From positions 1 to 52,123 of the IMG/VR virus record IMGVR_UViG_3300033182_000766: a stretch of DNA of 52,123 nucleotides; one strand, given 5' to 3'. Shown piece by piece: positions 50,581-52,123 of this stretch. Source of the DNA: a virus. A program made the position numbers and the translations under genes. Within the stretch, counting starts at the first letter, position 1; each line of letters starts with the position of its first letter. The notes under the pieces were generated by a model. The model worked only from the letters and a program-made list of their open reading frames with translations, was not told where the DNA came from and ran no database searches.

Positions 50581-50598
50581 GAACTTACTTATAAGTGC

Positions 50599-50802
50599 CT
50601 ATTCTTTCTCAGACTCTTTTTTGGCATTATACTTTGTGTGTATCTCGTCCATGCGTTCTTTTGCAAGTTCTCTTATTTGTCTTAAGAAACGTCTACTTGC
50701 AGCATGTGTACGATGCGATAAGCGTTTTTCAAACGCTTCGTTCGCTTTAAAGTAAGCCATGTATGCCTTAGTTAGTTTGTCGTGTGTATCGTCGTCTATC
50801 AT
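50599..50802 (-). CDS. Small basic helical protein, 67 aa
   Basis: This 67-aa protein is helical and rich in Arg, Lys and Glu (KLTKAYMAYFKANEAFEKRL, then a basic helix ASRRFLRQIRELAKERMDE). I do not recognise it beyond being typical of small early phage proteins next to recombination genes. It sits tightly between the HNH and GIY-YIG genes (gaps of 9 and 18 bases), so it is cotranscribed with them. A DNA-binding accessory function is plausible. Confidence 0.6.
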   Translation of the reverse strand: MIDDDTHDKLTKAYMAYFKANEAFEKRLSHRTHAASRRFLRQIRELAKERMDEIHTKYNAKKESEKE

Positions 50803-50811
50803 TCTACTGTA

Positions 50812-51552
50812 TCAATGTTTCTGTTTGCAGTTTTCACCGTGCCATCTTTTATAGTTTCCTAATGTACAGGTTATACCGCAATATTCACAAGTTTGTTTTC
50901 CTTCTTCTCGCGCTCGTCGCATTTTTTCCTTGACATCTTTATTGCGCTTCTTGCCTCTGTTCTTTAATCCAATAGCCTTCATTAGTTCGGAATCTCGTTT
51001 CTTACCTAATTTATTTTGTCTAATTTTTTCTCTAGTAGCCTGACTACGCACTTTGCCTGTAGTTTCTTTTTTTCTACGTTCTCGCATCTCGGCAGCATAT
51101 TCTTCGCCAAAAATCTCTTCGTAGGTTTTACCCTTTTTCTTTTCTGACATTCTCTGTTTTGTTTCTTCCGTATGTTTCTTACCATAGAACGGATTATTTT
51201 CTTTTTTCATCCTTTTTGAATGTGCCTTTGCATGCTTAATTCGTGCTTCTTCATATTCTTCTTCTGTAAATGTTAAGTCTCTTAGTTGGTTATGACTTTG
51301 TTTATTCATCATTCTCCAGACAGCATTCCACATTTTGCCGTTCACAGTACCGGTAGTAAATTTTGTTAATAACTTATGACATCTAAAATGATCTATAGCA
51401 CTTAGATATACAATATTTTCTTTCTTATCGCTACCGCCTAAACTTTTAGGTATAATATGATGTTTTTCACAATACTGAGTTTTAATATCTGTAATTTTAT
51501 TGTTTTCTATAATGTCATAATATTCTTTTAGGTAATCGTTTTGTTCAAACAT
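50812..51552 (-). CDS. HNH homing endonuclease with NUMOD3-like motifs
   Basis: This 246-aa protein begins with a Cys-containing HNH motif (YCEKHHIIPKSLGGSDKKEN, then IDHFRCHKLL). Next come NUMOD3-like DNA-binding helices (NPFYGKKHTEETKQRMSEKK and REKIRQNKLGKKRDSELMKA) and a C-terminal Cys/His finger (CEYCGITCTLGNYKRWHGEN, then Cys). This order (catalytic, NUMOD3, finger) is that of free-standing phage homing endonucleases. It lies between gp46 and the GIY-YIG gene. I see no intron or interruption in the visible part of gp46, so it appears to be intergenic. Confidence 0.88.
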   Translation of the reverse strand: MFEQNDYLKEYYDIIENNKITDIKTQYCEKHHIIPKSLGGSDKKENIVYLSAIDHFRCHKLLTKFTTGTVNGKMWNAVWRMMNKQSHNQLRDLTFTEEEYEEARIKHAKAHSKRMKKENNPFYGKKHTEETKQRMSEKKKGKTYEEIFGEEYAAEMRERRKKETTGKVRSQATREKIRQNKLGKKRDSELMKAIGLKNRGKKRNKDVKEKMRRAREEGKQTCEYCGITCTLGNYKRWHGENCKQKH

Positions 51553-51576
51553 GGTATATCTTTTTGGGTTTTACCT

Positions 51577-52123
51577 TTATACGATACCGCTAATTTCTAG
51601 ATCCGACTGATATTCAGTGAAACCATTTTCCTTTACAACTTTAAGAATAGTGTTTACTCGTCCTACTAATTCGTCTTTATGTGAAATCAAAAATACATTT
51701 TTGTCACGGTCTCTGCCTATTTTCTTTAATACACTCAGTGCGTTTTCAACGCCTGCTGTGTCCATGCCTGAATCAATGAGCTCGTCAATGAATAATAAGT
51801 TAATGTTTTGATATAAACTTTCCCATACATCGCGGAAAGCAAATGATAAGCCTAAGATGAGCCTGTTACGTTCTCCTCTTGATAAGTTGTCAAAGTCTAA
51901 ATCTTGTCCAAGCTGAGTAATCTCAACAGACAAATCATTTAGGAATAATACTTGATGCGGTAAGCCTAAGCGGTCAAGATAATAAGTGAGCCTATTGTTT
52001 AAGTATGCTAAATTTTGTTCGATGATTTTTTTACGAATGAATGAATCTTTGTTCGTAAGAAGTTTCAAAAGAAACTCTTGATGATCTTTAAGACTATTCA
52101 GTTCATTAATAGGTGTCCAATCA
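51577..52123 (-). CDS. gp46: Recombination endonuclease subunit gp46 (C-terminal part)
   Basis: The right edge holds the C-terminal lobe of the SbcC/Rad50-type ATPase gp46. The ABC signature is LSRGERNRLILGLSFAF, followed by Walker B (INLLFIDE), the D-loop (LIDSGMD) and the switch His (VFLISHKDEL). The frame stays open to base 52123 (the residues entering from the edge are DWTPINELNSLKDHQEFLL), so the start, Walker A and most of the coiled coil lie outside the window. The TTG at 52068 is internal. gp46 with gp47 resects DNA ends during T4-type recombination-dependent replication. Confidence 0.92.
   Translation of the reverse strand, partial: DWTPINELNSLKDHQEFLLKLLTNKDSFIRKKIIEQNLAYLNNRLTYYLDRLGLPHQVLFLNDLSVEITQLGQDLDFDNLSRGERNRLILGLSFAFRDVWESLYQNINLLFIDELIDSGMDTAGVENALSVLKKIGRDRDKNVFLISHKDELVGRVNTILKVVKENGFTEYQSDLEISGIV

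Overview
The window is a segment of an AT-rich, tailed double-stranded DNA phage genome of the T4-like myovirus superfamily, most like the marine branch (cyanophages and SAR11 phages). The evidence is the syntenic capsid block portal gp20, gp67-like core protein, protease gp21, scaffold gp22, major capsid gp23; a gp26-like tail assembly protein; a gp46-like recombination ATPase; T4-type late-promoter octamers (TATAAATA and close variants); and very large modular structural proteins like those of marine T4-like phages. No photosynthesis or other host-specific gene is present, so the host cannot be named. I see no tRNA gene, integrase, CRISPR array or insertion sequence.

Layout. (1) 1-710, plus strand: the end of one gene, a small cupin and a small helical protein. 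(2) 702-8974, minus strand: adhesion and fibre-tip genes, comprising a fibre protein ending in a copper-protein-like domain, two 2OG-Fe(II) oxygenases flanking a small structural protein, a LamG plus fibrinogen-like protein, two glycine-rich adhesins, an S74-chaperone fibre and a small beta protein. (3) 8993-37529, minus strand: four giant proteins (3001, 1820, 1739 and 1638 aa) with smaller fibre and connector-like proteins between them. (4) 37709-44494, minus strand: the capsid block, with an inserted glycosyltransferase-like gene. (5) 44505-48007: a probable tape measure protein (minus) facing away from a gp26-like protein (plus). The gp26-like gene ends in a T TTT TTC slippery heptamer followed by a hairpin, giving a probable -1 frameshift fusion to a downstream reading frame. 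(6) 48004-49599, minus: an unrecognised protein with three hydrophobic segments. (7) 49600-50130: a non-coding stretch with a multi-stem RNA-like fold and paired palindromes. (8) 50131-52123, minus: a GIY-YIG nuclease-like gene, a small conserved-looking protein, an HNH homing endonuclease and the C-terminal part of gp46.

How it fits together. Most genes are packed with 1-nt TAATG overlaps or short gaps with AAGGAG-type ribosome sites, and are read right to left from several late promoters. gp20, gp67-like, gp21, gp22 and gp23 build the prohead. The gp26-like protein and its frameshifted extension sit beside the tape measure, as tail assembly chaperones do in lambda-like phages. The fibre and giant genes share exchangeable modules: a short N-terminal strand module, a beta-helix, Asp-box propellers and carbohydrate-module-like repeats. 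This suggests a host-recognition apparatus that evolves by domain swapping and internal duplication. The strongest unusual signals are the frameshift site, a tract with one difference in 98 bases shared by two giant fibre genes, eight copies of a Cys-Arg-Asp helical repeat in the 3001-aa protein, the copper-site motif, and two structured RNA-like elements.
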